Source: a virus. Taken from it: 24,518 bases of DNA. A program made the translations under genes and the position numbers. The stretch spans positions 1 to 24,518 of the IMG/VR virus record IMGVR_UViG_3300044910_000146. One strand, given 5' to 3'. The notes under the pieces were generated by a model, which saw nothing but the letters and a program-made list of their open reading frames with translations, was not told where the DNA came from and did not search any database. The first letter of the stretch is position 1, and every line of letters begins with the position of its first letter. Of this stretch, positions 1 to 7,616 are shown piece after piece.

Positions 1-388
1 TTGTATCAGCATACATCATAACATCTCTACCGTCTTTAACTGCAGTAACGCTATATTTTAGAAACTGAGGAGTTAACTCATCTAAGTCAGCTTGCGGAAT
101 AGTAGTATATCCTATTCCTTTTTTTGAAGGAATAGGGTTAATGACATACGGACTGTTAGGTAATTCATTACCGGATGCATCCATTACGTTTAATGAGATA
201 ACACTTACTGTAGTTAAATCAATTCGTTTTTGATCTGCATTTTTAATGTCGAACTCAATGGTATTGTCAATACCATTATAAATTTTTACGTTTCTTTGAT
301 ACACTGATGTAAACTCCACTGTGAACCCAACCAGATCAGCAATAAGCTCGACTCGGTTTGGGTATAAATAGCTTGATATTTTTTGCAT
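1..388 (-). CDS. Conserved phage protein of unknown function, C-terminus cut by window edge
   Basis: I read this open frame directly on the minus strand. It starts at ATG 388-386 and stays open to base 1, giving about 129 residues beginning MQKISSYLYPNRVELIADL. An AAGGA ribosome-binding site lies about 7 bases before the ATG. A late-promoter octamer CATAAATA (415-408) puts the predicted transcript start near 402. The visible part is rich in beta-branched and polar residues (for example TTVSVISLNVMDASGNELP), which suggests a beta-sheet domain of a virion or baseplate component. That role is inference from composition and the late promoter. I do not recognise the family. A plus-strand late promoter lies inside its codons 7-9. 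Confidence 0.8.
   Translation of the reverse strand, partial: MQKISSYLYPNRVELIADLVGFTVEFTSVYQRNVKIYNGIDNTIEFDIKNADQKRIDLTTVSVISLNVMDASGNELPNSPYVINPIPSKKGIGYTTIPQADLDELTPQFLKYSVTAVKDGRDVMMYADT
363..370 (+). promoter_or_regulatory. T4-type late promoter, exact TATAAATA
   Basis: The octamer TATAAATA matches the T4 late promoter consensus exactly. By the T4 geometry (octamer at -13 to -6) the transcript would start near 376 and lead into the plus-strand gene beginning at 413. The octamer lies inside the first codons of the minus-strand gene that starts at 388. Confidence 0.6.
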
Positions 389-407
389 TGGCAATATCCT
401 TTATATA

Positions 408-415
408 TATTTATG
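408..415 (-). promoter_or_regulatory. Late promoter CATAAATA (minus)
   Basis: CATAAATA on the minus strand fits the NATAAATA late motif. The predicted start is near 402, giving a leader of about 14 bases with AAGGA before the ATG at 388. The octamer overlaps the ATG (413-415) of the opposing plus-strand gene. Confidence 0.55.
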
Positions 416-790
416 GCAAACTTAAGAGATAACATAGAACAAAATTTACCATTTATTAGCGTATTAAACTACGGAAGCGACGAGTATGTTGGTATAATCA
501 TTAACCAAGATCAGTATGTAACTAGTTTTTACGATTTAAATGCAATTCAGACTGCTGAAGGCAAAGCTTCTTTTTTAGAAATAGGAGAGATATGGTGGTG
601 GGAATCAAATCGACAATTTCCAATTTCTATTTTTTGTAGAGAGGAAATACGACCGTTTGCGTATGCTATTAAAACATTCAATAGTAAAGATACCCGCATT
701 ATATTAGGTCCAGTAGTTAATTTAATGAACCTAACAGTTAAACGAGTTAAACGAAAATCTGTCCAACTCGTCCGAAAACCTACCCGTTAA
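413..790 (+). CDS. Conserved hypothetical phage protein, 125 aa
   Basis: The ATG at 413 gives MANLRDNIEQNLPFISVLNY. An upstream TTG at 383 is in frame but looks like non-coding leader. The protein has a central IGEIWWWESN segment, a LGPVVNLMNL segment, and a strongly basic tail (KRVKRKSVQLVRKPTR). It has no signal peptide or membrane segment. No clear Shine-Dalgarno site precedes the ATG. An exact TATAAATA late promoter sits at 363-370, so late expression is likely. It is one of only two plus-strand genes in the window, and its end overlaps the convergent DnaE-like gene by 11 bases with no terminator visible. I associate it with small uncharacterised proteins of marine T4-like phages, from memory only, and the function is unknown. 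Confidence 0.82.
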   Translation: MANLRDNIEQNLPFISVLNYGSDEYVGIIINQDQYVTSFYDLNAIQTAEGKASFLEIGEIWWWESNRQFPISIFCREEIRPFAYAIKTFNSKDTRIILGPVVNLMNLTVKRVKRKSVQLVRKPTR

Positions 791-1352
791 CCTGATCACA
801 TATTAAATTCATTTGTACAATAATTGCCATAGCATACGCTATTGCATGAGATTTACGAAATGCATAACCGGTGTCAGCGTCGGTGTGTCCCCATATTTCG
901 TTCATCACCGTAGTCCATTCTTTCCCAATCAAATAACGTTTCGCCGGTCTTATCATAGCTAGGACTGCAGCTAATTGTTCCACCGAAGTCGGCTGCATCT
1001 GTTTCAGAATATCTGTGTGCCCGTTTATATGAAATAGTAGATTTACAAAATCTTCTTGAAGTAGTAGTTCCCATATTGGTTCAATTCCCATTAAGTGTAG
1101 TAAATGATCATTATCTTTAATGTCTTTGTATATGCTAACATTTAAAAAATCAATCTTAAAATAACCCCTATCCTCGGCTTCTTTATAGTCAATTGTACTC
1201 ACTCCTGAGATAGGATTATGCGGAATACTTTGACAATAAATGCCGGTGTTATGTTTCTTAAAAGCGTTTTCGTTTCTAATGGCTGCCGTGACATGTTTGA
1301 TCTTTGATAACGCAGTTGATCTGTCAAAGAAATCTAAATCAATGTCTGGCAT
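780..1352 (-). CDS. Miniature DNA polymerase III alpha (DnaE)-like protein, 190 aa
   Basis: The protein opens with PDIDLDF at residues 2-8, matching the first catalytic motif of bacterial C-family polymerases, where two aspartates bind metal (here D3 and D5). GYFKIDFLN at 63-71 matches the KFDFLG motif that carries the third catalytic aspartate (D68). Further blocks keep DnaE order: HNTGIYC (34-40) resembles HAGGVVI, TDILKQMQPTSVEQLAAVLAMIRPAK (113-138) resembles the RLQP...ALVALFRPG stretch, and GYAFRKSHAIAYAM (162-175) resembles GYGFNKSHAAAYAL. At 190 residues it is about one sixth of DnaE and lacks the PHP, most finger, beta-binding and OB regions. GGAGG lies 10 bases before the ATG, and a late octamer sits at 1398-1405. 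Polymerase activity is not established; a repurposed scaffold is equally possible. Confidence 0.72.
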   Translation of the reverse strand: MPDIDLDFFDRSTALSKIKHVTAAIRNENAFKKHNTGIYCQSIPHNPISGVSTIDYKEAEDRGYFKIDFLNVSIYKDIKDNDHLLHLMGIEPIWELLLQEDFVNLLFHINGHTDILKQMQPTSVEQLAAVLAMIRPAKRYLIGKEWTTVMNEIWGHTDADTGYAFRKSHAIAYAMAIIVQMNLICDQVNG

Positions 1353-1397
1353 ATGTGAAGAACCTCCAATTATAAAGCGGTTTTATTACAACCTCAA

Positions 1398-1405
1398 TAT
1401 TTATG
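1398..1405 (-). promoter_or_regulatory. Late promoter CATAAATA for the DnaE-like gene
   Basis: CATAAATA on the minus strand lies in the 54-base gap between two minus-strand genes. The predicted transcript start is near 1392, about 40 bases before the ATG at 1352, with GGAGG in between. Confidence 0.5.
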
Positions 1406-1406
1406 T

Positions 1407-2099
1407 TCATAGATTACTCTCTGTAACCACAGTCTTTACAAGCTCTACATCGTGTGGCAAATGTTTAAACTTAGTAAACCAAAATGGTATATCTAACACA
1501 TTACTCACTGCTGCAAGCTGTTCGTCATTAAAACGTTTTATCATTAGCTTGCCTTGATTAGAATTTAATACAATCCACGGACTAATCTTACCATCTTTAA
1601 TATCGTACATTGCTCTATTTAAACTTACGTATGAGAAATAATGATTCCATTGTGAATTATTAGCATCACTCCACGCTAACATGTGAGTAATACTACGTTC
1701 TAATGCAGTTTCTACAGATTCTGTTCTAATTAAGTCTACAACGTATTTGTCGTATAGATCATCTCTACACCAATGATCTAATTTAACTCCACTAGTAACT
1801 ACATAAGTTATAAACTTATCAGGATACAATGGTTTTACGTTACTAACAAAACTTCCAAACTTAACAAATGCATTGTAATATGGGCTTTTACAAAAGTCAT
1901 CATATGTTTTCTTACCATGGAAGTTTTGTGTTTTTTGATAAAATGTGTTATACGTTTCAAACCCTAATACTACGTGCTTATCTCGTTGTGCTAATGCTCT
2001 ACGTTTTGGCTCGCAGACATGTACTGCAAGCGTAGATTCTTTTACAAATTTACTGTTGCAGTATTGACATTGGAATGGTTTGGAAGTTGCTAGATTCAT
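1407..2099 (-). CDS. Conserved phage protein with N-terminal zinc-finger-like motif, 230 aa
   Basis: Residues 8-29 hold a Cys-x2-Cys...His-x-Cys arrangement (FQCQYCNSKF then LAVHVCEPKRR), a compact C2HC-type zinc finger often seen in DNA- or RNA-binding proteins. The rest is a mixed-charge domain with conserved-looking aromatic stretches (YDDFCKSPYYNAFVKFG, KISPWIVL, DIPFWFTKF) that I do not recognise as an enzyme. The ATG overlaps the previous gene's TGA in an ATGA arrangement, so the two are translationally coupled. It is the last gene of the run following uvsW. I recall similar zinc-finger proteins of unknown function in cyanophages of the T4 group. A nucleic-acid-related role is inference from the motif and neighbours. 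Confidence 0.82.
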   Translation of the reverse strand: MNLATSKPFQCQYCNSKFVKESTLAVHVCEPKRRALAQRDKHVVLGFETYNTFYQKTQNFHGKKTYDDFCKSPYYNAFVKFGSFVSNVKPLYPDKFITYVVTSGVKLDHWCRDDLYDKYVVDLIRTESVETALERSITHMLAWSDANNSQWNHYFSYVSLNRAMYDIKDGKISPWIVLNSNQGKLMIKRFNDEQLAAVSNVLDIPFWFTKFKHLPHDVELVKTVVTESNL

Positions 2100-2593
2100 T
2101 TTTTCAATTTCTTTTTAATTTCTTTATCATCAAACCCGTATTCTTTAGCAAGGTTGACTAATTCTTTATCTGTTGTTAATGATGCAAGCATCTCAACTTC
2201 TTTCATTTTCATACTAGGATGCAATTCAGATAAGAATGCAACTTTTTTATTATCAACATTACCTTTTTTCTTAAATCCAATCCATTCGTGAAAGAATGTT
2301 TGTTCTTTATCATACGAACACATACATAGTAACATCCATAATAGCTTAGGGTGTTTTTGTAAATCAAACCAGTATCTATTATAACAACCATTTACTGATT
2401 CAACGTAATGTTCTTTTATTTCTCGAGATTGACCTTTAACATTACTAATATATCGATTTAAAATAAACAATTCGCCTTTAAGTGCTTTTTGGTTACTTTC
2501 GTCAAGCATATCCCATAAGTCATTAAGGCCTAAATCAACTGCATTAATCTTTTGTTTTAATTCTACCTTTTCGCTTAATTCTTCTTTGCTCAT
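2096..2593 (-). CDS. Conserved hypothetical phage protein, 165 aa, helical and charged
   Basis: Starts MSKEELSEKVELKQKINAVD, with AAAGG about 9 bases before the ATG. The protein is Lys/Glu-rich and probably mostly helical. A central block (ILNRYISNVKGQSREIKEHY, then WFDLQKHPKLLWMLLCMCSYD and FFHEWIGFKKK) looks conserved and carries four Cys residues, but not in a clear zinc pattern. The C-terminal part (MLASLTTDKELVNLAKEYGF, ending KKKLKK) is strongly basic. It lies between the 168-aa gene downstream of uvsW and the zinc-finger gene, overlapping the latter by 4 bases. Membership in the replication/recombination block suggests a DNA-metabolism accessory protein. I compared it with my memory of T4 gp33, gp59 and gp62 and saw no convincing match. 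Confidence 0.8.
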   Translation of the reverse strand: MSKEELSEKVELKQKINAVDLGLNDLWDMLDESNQKALKGELFILNRYISNVKGQSREIKEHYVESVNGCYNRYWFDLQKHPKLLWMLLCMCSYDKEQTFFHEWIGFKKKGNVDNKKVAFLSELHPSMKMKEVEMLASLTTDKELVNLAKEYGFDDKEIKKKLKK

Positions 2594-2612
2594 TTGGTGC
2601 CTTTGTGATTTC

Positions 2613-3119
2613 TTATAATAATTTGTCTAAATGGATTAATTCACTGTTTCTTGAAACTTCTTTTACAAAATATGCACATGGTGGTTTGTATTGTTGTCTT
2701 ATTGGTGTTGCTAATAAATGGCCTATTTTCATTTTAGGAAAATACCATTTAACATCATTATAAAAATTTACTATTTCTATTTTCATAAATTCAATTCTAA
2801 AATCAGATATTGGATTAAAAATTAATGCATCAAAACCTCTATCATTTAAGCTAGTTAATGGTAATATTTCGATATGTGTTGCACTACTACTGTCGCCCAC
2901 TGCAATACACCAATCAATTGGCATAGTAACTTCACTATCGCCTATTTTTAATACCATTGCAGGTGCATTAAATGATTCTAAATATATTAATGGTGAAAAG
3001 AAAAAATCCGGATCTTGCGGATTACTATTGTCTAACACACCAAATCGCATACTATCGTCGACTTCATCTGGCAGACTATTGAGCGAAAACCACTCATTGT
3101 TAACTGTTAATATATTCAT
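2613..3119 (-). CDS. Conserved hypothetical phage protein, 168 aa, coupled to uvsW
   Basis: I place the start at ATG 3119-3117, overlapping the uvsW stop as ATGA. An in-frame TTG at 3125 would add two residues. The protein begins MNILTVNNEWFSLNSLPDEV and contains MPIDWCIAVGD, HIEILPLTSLNDRGFDALIFNP, VKWYFPKMKIGHLLATPI and PPCAYFVKEV. It appears to be a compact mixed alpha/beta domain without membrane segments. I recall proteins with MPIDW and LPLTSLNDR-type motifs in marine T4-like phages, all of unknown function. Direct coupling to uvsW means equimolar production with the helicase is possible, which hints at a shared process. Confidence 0.82.
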   Translation of the reverse strand: MNILTVNNEWFSLNSLPDEVDDSMRFGVLDNSNPQDPDFFFSPLIYLESFNAPAMVLKIGDSEVTMPIDWCIAVGDSSSATHIEILPLTSLNDRGFDALIFNPISDFRIEFMKIEIVNFYNDVKWYFPKMKIGHLLATPIRQQYKPPCAYFVKEVSRNSELIHLDKLL

Positions 3120-4579
3120 TTCCAATCTACCTTATTAATTTCAAATTTATATTTTGCATCTTTATAGAACTTTTTTCTTTCTGCAAGATGTCTTTTAGCA
3201 TACTTACACGTACTTGTAATGTCATAAATTTGCACAAAGTCTTTATCGTGTGCTTTTCTAATTCCTCTACCTATACTTTGTATAACCCTTGTAAAACTTT
3301 TACCTGATTCGATTAACACTAAATTAAAAATACGTGGAATATTAATACCAACTGCTGCTACACCATAAGTTGCTACAATAATTTTATTTGTCGATGTTTT
3401 AATTTCGTCGTATTCTGTTTTTCTATCTTTTGTTTTTACATTACCTGATACAAATACAGCATCTGGAATATTTTCGATTAATATCTTGCCGCTTTCGATA
3501 CGACCAACTAACACTAATGTGTTACCCGTTTCTGCAATTTCGTTAATTTGATCGCTAATAAATCTCATACGGTCTTCATTTGTAACTTGATATGTTATCT
3601 CATCCGAATATGCCCTAAACTCTTTTAAATCAATTAGCTGTAATACTTTTACATGGCAGTCTGATAACACGCCTGCTTCTTGTAACTCGTATGCTTTGAT
3701 ACCTCCTATTACTGGTCCAATACTTGCAAATATTTGTTCGTATTCAAACTTTTCTTTAGGTACAGTACCTGTTAACCCCCAACGAATCGGTGCATTACAT
3801 AAATTATGCGTAAGTAAATTTTTTAGTACATCTGCCTTTGCCATATGCACTTCGTCAACAATTACAGCAGTTACACCATCTAAAAATTCTGCTAATGATA
3901 TAATATCGTGTTCGTGATTTTTACTTTTCTTGTCTAGTATGTTAAGACTTTGCCATGTGCATATTGTATGAGTTTTGTTTATATCTTTTTTATCGCCATA
4001 GTACATACCAACATCTAACCCAACGCTTACAAAGTCTTCATGTGTTTGTTCTACTAAACTCTTATTTGGAACAATAACAATTGTACGGCCATGCGGTTCG
4101 CATATGTGTGCTAGTGTTGCTGTTGTAATTGTTTTACCTGCACCAGTTGCAATCTCTTGCAATGCTTGTGTTTGCTCTAAGAATTTATTAATGGCGTCAA
4201 CTTGATAGTCACGTAACATAATTGGTTGTCCTTCTTGAGCATGTCCTACTGGCCATACCTTACCTTGATCTGCCCAATATGTTTCTGTAACTGGTATAAA
4301 CTCTAACTTATAATGATTTCGCAGGTCTTCTATTTCATCTATCTCAACACCGCATTTATTCATTATTGCTAAGATAGATTCTAAATTATTTAAATATCCT
4401 GTCCCACCTAACCCAAATAGACTTACTGTACCGTCCCACCTGCCTAACTTAAAGGCAGGTTGATATCTAGCATACGGTACTTCGTACTTAAATGCGTTTA
4501 CTAATTTCTTACGCACGTCTAATGGTAAATGATCAAATTTAATATTAACTTCGTCTTTTATGACTAATTTAACTCCCAT
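3116..4579 (-). CDS. uvsW: UvsW-type RNA-DNA and DNA-DNA helicase, 487 aa
   Basis: Superfamily 2 helicase close in length to T4 UvsW (about 500 aa). Motif I (Walker A) ATGAGKT is at 144-150, the DEVH box (motif II) at 242-245, LTGT (motif III) at 269-272, and QSIGRGIR (motif VI) near the C-terminal third. The Q-region LRDYQVDAI precedes motif I. The N-terminal 100 residues, with YARYQPAFKLGRWDGTVSLF, match the small DNA-binding domain of UvsW. In T4 this enzyme unwinds branched DNA and R-loops and shifts replication from origin-dependent to recombination-dependent initiation. The ATG lies inside the last codons of the upstream 407-aa gene (16-base overlap), with GAGGAA as ribosome-binding site. 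The downstream 168-aa gene is coupled by ATGA. Identification is firm. Confidence 0.96.
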   Translation of the reverse strand: MGVKLVIKDEVNIKFDHLPLDVRKKLVNAFKYEVPYARYQPAFKLGRWDGTVSLFGLGGTGYLNNLESILAIMNKCGVEIDEIEDLRNHYKLEFIPVTETYWADQGKVWPVGHAQEGQPIMLRDYQVDAINKFLEQTQALQEIATGAGKTITTATLAHICEPHGRTIVIVPNKSLVEQTHEDFVSVGLDVGMYYGDKKDINKTHTICTWQSLNILDKKSKNHEHDIISLAEFLDGVTAVIVDEVHMAKADVLKNLLTHNLCNAPIRWGLTGTVPKEKFEYEQIFASIGPVIGGIKAYELQEAGVLSDCHVKVLQLIDLKEFRAYSDEITYQVTNEDRMRFISDQINEIAETGNTLVLVGRIESGKILIENIPDAVFVSGNVKTKDRKTEYDEIKTSTNKIIVATYGVAAVGINIPRIFNLVLIESGKSFTRVIQSIGRGIRKAHDKDFVQIYDITSTCKYAKRHLAERKKFYKDAKYKFEINKVDWK

Positions 4580-5787
4580 ATGTTCCTCGTTTCAATTATT
4601 GGTTCTGTTGGAGTATATGTAATAATTAAATCACTACACGTTGCATATACTGCCGTTTTACTTTGGCGCAATGTGTTTTTAATGCAAAGTACGCTCATTG
4701 GTTTCCATCCTGTTTTAAGAAAGAACTTTGGTAGTTTACCGCCTAGCACACCTGCAACAGCTGTTGAATCATCTAGCATACTATTATACTTTCTATTTGC
4801 AATTCCGTCATTAAATATTTTGCCATCAGGCGTATTATCTAATCTAAAATAGATACCAATGTTATCTGTAATTCCATTTTTAGTTAACGCAGTTGACAAT
4901 TCATTAAACTGAGTAATTGTTATTAACGGAGTGGTTTGATCAAACACTACTAACATCGGCAACCTTTTTAATTCAACTAATGACTTAACAACATTAGATA
5001 GTGTATGTGTATTACTATCAATCCATATTTTTGTTTTAGTACGATTAGCAATAGTTTCCGTTAATGTATTATTATTACACGCAACATGGTTAGTGTATTG
5101 ATATCGATGTTTACGGTCTTTAATTAATAAGTCGTTTAAATCGATATTATCACCTAAATCATTATCAATTGCATGTTTAAACATTGGAAAATTAATATTT
5201 TCGAGTAAGAACTGGCTTGCTATATTTGCGTTATCCCACGTAATAATAGTATTGTATACTGCTTGTAACTCGGGAGAAACTTCAAAGTTATATTGTTCTA
5301 AGTTTTTCATTACAGTGTATAAATTTTGTTCTGTGTAATCTGCAATATAAAACGACCCAGATCTTACTTGATGAATTACAGATGATAGCGGTTTTAGGTG
5401 ATTACGTATAGTAGATGAGAATGTAAATTCAATTGCAATTACTCCTGTATAGTTATCACGTAACCCATTGTATTCCGGAATAGCAGTTGAGCCAGCCGGA
5501 ATATGGTATATCTTCTTAACATCTGGAAGTACACGAAACGGGTGTTGCCATTGCGGATTATCTAAGTATTCTTTGTAATCAGCGTTAGCTAATAACATAA
5601 ATGGCGTGTATAACTGATTACTTAAAATTGCAAGTAACAGCGTACCTTGTTTTTCAGTAATATATGTAGTGGACTGCATTGCAGTATGTAAGCTTCGCAA
5701 TGTTTTATTATCTCTTGACGAGAAAGGGGGAGTTGTAGTCATTGCTTCAAGAAATACAAAATGAAGCAAGCTGTCAATCGTAGTCAT
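4564..5787 (-). CDS. Unknown phage protein of the recombination block, 407 aa
   Basis: Begins MTTIDSLLHFVFLEAMTTTP, with AAGGTG about 10 bases before the ATG. I see no nucleotide-binding P-loop, nuclease triad or membrane segment. Features include VIAIEFTFSS near residue 115, a possible alpha/beta core (LPMLVVFDQTTPLITITQFNEL, NIGIYFRLDN) and a final beta-rich segment (PKFFLKTGWKPMSVLCI, KTAVYATCSDLIITYTP). The VVFD and IYFRLDN strands with a following Cys-containing segment could form a helicase-like or Rossmann-like fold lacking catalytic motifs, but this is speculative. It lies between the UvsY-like gene and uvsW, overlaps uvsW by 16 bases, and is preceded by an 8-bp hairpin. A mediator or accessory role in recombination or fork restart is inference from position only. 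Confidence 0.82.
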   Translation of the reverse strand: MTTIDSLLHFVFLEAMTTTPPFSSRDNKTLRSLHTAMQSTTYITEKQGTLLLAILSNQLYTPFMLLANADYKEYLDNPQWQHPFRVLPDVKKIYHIPAGSTAIPEYNGLRDNYTGVIAIEFTFSSTIRNHLKPLSSVIHQVRSGSFYIADYTEQNLYTVMKNLEQYNFEVSPELQAVYNTIITWDNANIASQFLLENINFPMFKHAIDNDLGDNIDLNDLLIKDRKHRYQYTNHVACNNNTLTETIANRTKTKIWIDSNTHTLSNVVKSLVELKRLPMLVVFDQTTPLITITQFNELSTALTKNGITDNIGIYFRLDNTPDGKIFNDGIANRKYNSMLDDSTAVAGVLGGKLPKFFLKTGWKPMSVLCIKNTLRQSKTAVYATCSDLIITYTPTEPIIETRNIWELN

Positions 5788-5808
5788 GTGTTATACACCT
5801 TATAGTAG

Positions 5809-5829
5809 TGACGGGCACTAAGCCCGTCA
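5809..5829 (-). other. Perfect 8-bp RNA hairpin before the 407-aa gene
   Basis: Arms TGACGGGC (5809-5816) and GCCCGTCA (5822-5829) pair perfectly around a 5-base loop. No T-run follows on the minus strand, so it is not a normal intrinsic terminator. It lies in the gap between the UvsY-like gene and the 407-aa gene, close to the latter's ribosome-binding site. Confidence 0.6.
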
Positions 5830-5835
5830 TATTAA

Positions 5836-6291
5836 TTAAATTGTTGCGTCTTCCATACCTGCACATCTTAATCGTATAATATTGCTTAATGCATACGATT
5901 TTTGATCTAAGGCTTTTGTAATACCCAACCATTGATTTCTTAGTAAAGCAAATTCGTTAATAATCTGTTCGTACTCAATTACATCATCTTCACCTTCGAC
6001 AAATTTTTCACAATCGCGACTGCTTAACGCTCTTGCGTATGTTTCTAAATATTTTCTAAAGTGATAACTCTTTAATCGTTTAAGTTCGATATTAAGGAAC
6101 TCAAGGATAGCTTCAATTTCTTGAAGCTGTCCATATCTATGTTCTACAATGCCTGGCATTGCTGCAGACGCACGTTCTACATTTCCTACTATTTTACACT
6201 CTTGTCTAGCACTTGTCAATTCTGTTTGAAAATATGCAATACCATCATGTAATTTTGTTATGTCGTTAGCTATTGTAGAATACCAACTCAT
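5836..6291 (-). CDS. uvsY: Probable UvsY-like recombination mediator, 151 aa
   Basis: A predominantly helical protein beginning MSWYSTIANDITKLHDGIAY. The C-terminal third (EDDVIEYEQIINEFALLRNQ followed by WLGITKALDQKSYALSNIIRLRCAG) follows the pattern of the T4 UvsY C-terminus, where a charged helix is followed by a hydrophobic helix ending in a basic 'I..lR' element. UvsY (137 aa in T4) binds ssDNA, displaces gp32 and loads UvsX. The context fits, with uvsX and gp32 just upstream and uvsW downstream. The identification rests on remembered pattern and context, since sequence identity looks low. The ATG overlaps the stop of the preceding 77-aa gene (TAATG). The Arg/Lys-rich middle (ELKRLKSYHFRKYLETYARA) is consistent with nucleic-acid binding. 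Confidence 0.6.
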   Translation of the reverse strand: MSWYSTIANDITKLHDGIAYFQTELTSARQECKIVGNVERASAAMPGIVEHRYGQLQEIEAILEFLNIELKRLKSYHFRKYLETYARALSSRDCEKFVEGEDDVIEYEQIINEFALLRNQWLGITKALDQKSYALSNIIRLRCAGMEDATI

Positions 6292-6524
6292 TAAAACTCC
6301 AAATCTGTATAATCATCGTCGTCATCGCTATTATCTTCTAAGTAATAAGTAATAGCTTGATCTAAAACAGGATCGATACCTGTTGCACCTTGGAAGGTAC
6401 GATCACTAGCACCAAAATCTGCTAGTAATTCAATAAATCTTTCAGCAGCAATTTCTGCTTGTTTCTTATCAATGTAGTCTGCAAATAATAACCATACATC
6501 AGCAATTTGTGTTTCATTCAACAT
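6291..6524 (-). CDS. Small conserved protein between uvsX and uvsY-like gene, 77 aa
   Basis: The correct start is ATG 6524-6522 (MLNETQIADVWLLFADYIDK), with GGAGGA about 6 bases upstream. The longer frame from 6569 has no ribosome-binding site and overlaps uvsX further. The gene overlaps the uvsX stop by 11 bases and the next ATG by 1, so uvsX, this gene and the UvsY-like gene form a coupled unit. The protein has an acidic tail (YYLEDNSDDDDDYTDLEF) that could interact with basic partners. I recall similar small acidic proteins following uvsX in T4-like cyanophages, with no assigned function. Acidic tails of this kind often mimic DNA in protein contacts, but that is speculation here. Confidence 0.8.
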   Translation of the reverse strand: MLNETQIADVWLLFADYIDKKQAEIAAERFIELLADFGASDRTFQGATGIDPVLDQAITYYLEDNSDDDDDYTDLEF

Positions 6525-7596
6525 TTTCGTCCTCCGTGACGTATTCATCATCAATATCATCAATGTCATTAGATATTAACGGTTGATCAGTAAATTCAGC
6601 CATTGCTCTTTCAAGAGCACCGTTAGCATTACTTTCCCACTCTTTACGGTATTGTTTAATTTCAGTACCGTCAGTAGCCACGTATTTAAGTCTATTACCA
6701 TCTTTTGATAGCATACCTTTTTTCTCAAATAAGTCAACTAACCCACTAAATGGATTCATACCTGTAGTATACGGGATTTTAATTTGCAAAGTTTCAAATG
6801 GTTTAGCATAACGAGTTTTCATAATCTTGCATGATGCGCGAATACCGTTAACTTCACTAACTTTGTTACCATCTAAATCTTCTTTTAGTTTAAGTTTTTT
6901 CATTGCTACTACAATGCTTGATGCATAAACAAATCCCTGTCCGCCTGATATTTTGTCATCTGGGTCAAACATATCTTGACTTGCATACGTGTGATTAGTA
7001 CATACTAATCCAACATTGTGACTGCCAAACATATTAACGCAATTACGAACAAGTGCAGTAAGTGCTTTAGGTTTACGACCCATATCACCTTTTAAATCAC
7101 CTGCTTCAAATTGATTAATATCAGTTGGAGTTAGTAACATACCTAATGAATCAACTACAAACAATACTTTTGGTTTGTCTTCCATTGCTTTATATTCTTT
7201 CATAAACTCACTAATAGTTTTAGCTACATCATCAATCATAGCCATATTAAGTTTAAGAAGTTTTTCTTCAGTAGTGTCTACACCTAATGCGTGTAGCCAT
7301 GATTCGTCAAGTGCATTTTCTGAATCAATTAGTACTACATATATTCCTTGTTCTTGTGCATTCTTAACAATGTTACCTGAACAAATATAACTTTTGCCTG
7401 CACCAGATTCGCCTGCAAACACAGTTACTTTACCTAATGGAATGCCTTTATGGAAGTCTGAACTAATAAGATAGTTAAGTGCATAGTTGCCTGTGCCAAC
7501 CCAATCTGTAGGATCGTTAAAGCCTACGCCCAATCCGTCAATGCTTTTTGTTAATGTTTTTCTAAATTTTGTTAAATCGAATGGTTTTGTCGCCAT
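6514..7596 (-). CDS. uvsX: UvsX, RecA-like strand-exchange recombinase, 360 aa
   Basis: Start chosen at ATG 7596-7594 (MATKPFDLTKFRKTLTKSI), with GGAG 7 bases upstream; an upstream in-frame Met lacks this. Walker A GESGAGKS lies near residue 60 and Walker B VLFVVDSLGMLL near residue 145. A DNA-binding loop region (DMGRKPKALTALVRNCVN) and the NHTYAS and ISGGQGFVYASS segments match UvsX/RecA. T4 UvsX is about 390 aa. UvsX polymerises on gp32-coated ssDNA and drives homologous pairing for recombination-dependent replication. The C-terminus is acidic (DIDDIDDEYVTEDENVE), as in many RecA-family proteins that self-regulate through an acidic tail. The leader holds a perfect 11-bp hairpin (7617-7642) between gp32 and uvsX. 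Identification is firm. Confidence 0.96.
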   Translation of the reverse strand: MATKPFDLTKFRKTLTKSIDGLGVGFNDPTDWVGTGNYALNYLISSDFHKGIPLGKVTVFAGESGAGKSYICSGNIVKNAQEQGIYVVLIDSENALDESWLHALGVDTTEEKLLKLNMAMIDDVAKTISEFMKEYKAMEDKPKVLFVVDSLGMLLTPTDINQFEAGDLKGDMGRKPKALTALVRNCVNMFGSHNVGLVCTNHTYASQDMFDPDDKISGGQGFVYASSIVVAMKKLKLKEDLDGNKVSEVNGIRASCKIMKTRYAKPFETLQIKIPYTTGMNPFSGLVDLFEKKGMLSKDGNRLKYVATDGTEIKQYRKEWESNANGALERAMAEFTDQPLISNDIDDIDDEYVTEDENVE

Positions 7597-7616
7597 GAGT
7601 ATACTCCGTACATTGT

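Noticed and set aside
874-1074. Second minus-strand frame inside the DnaE-like gene
   Set aside because: Arg/Ser/Thr-rich shadow frame with no RBS; the 190-aa frame shows clear family motifs.
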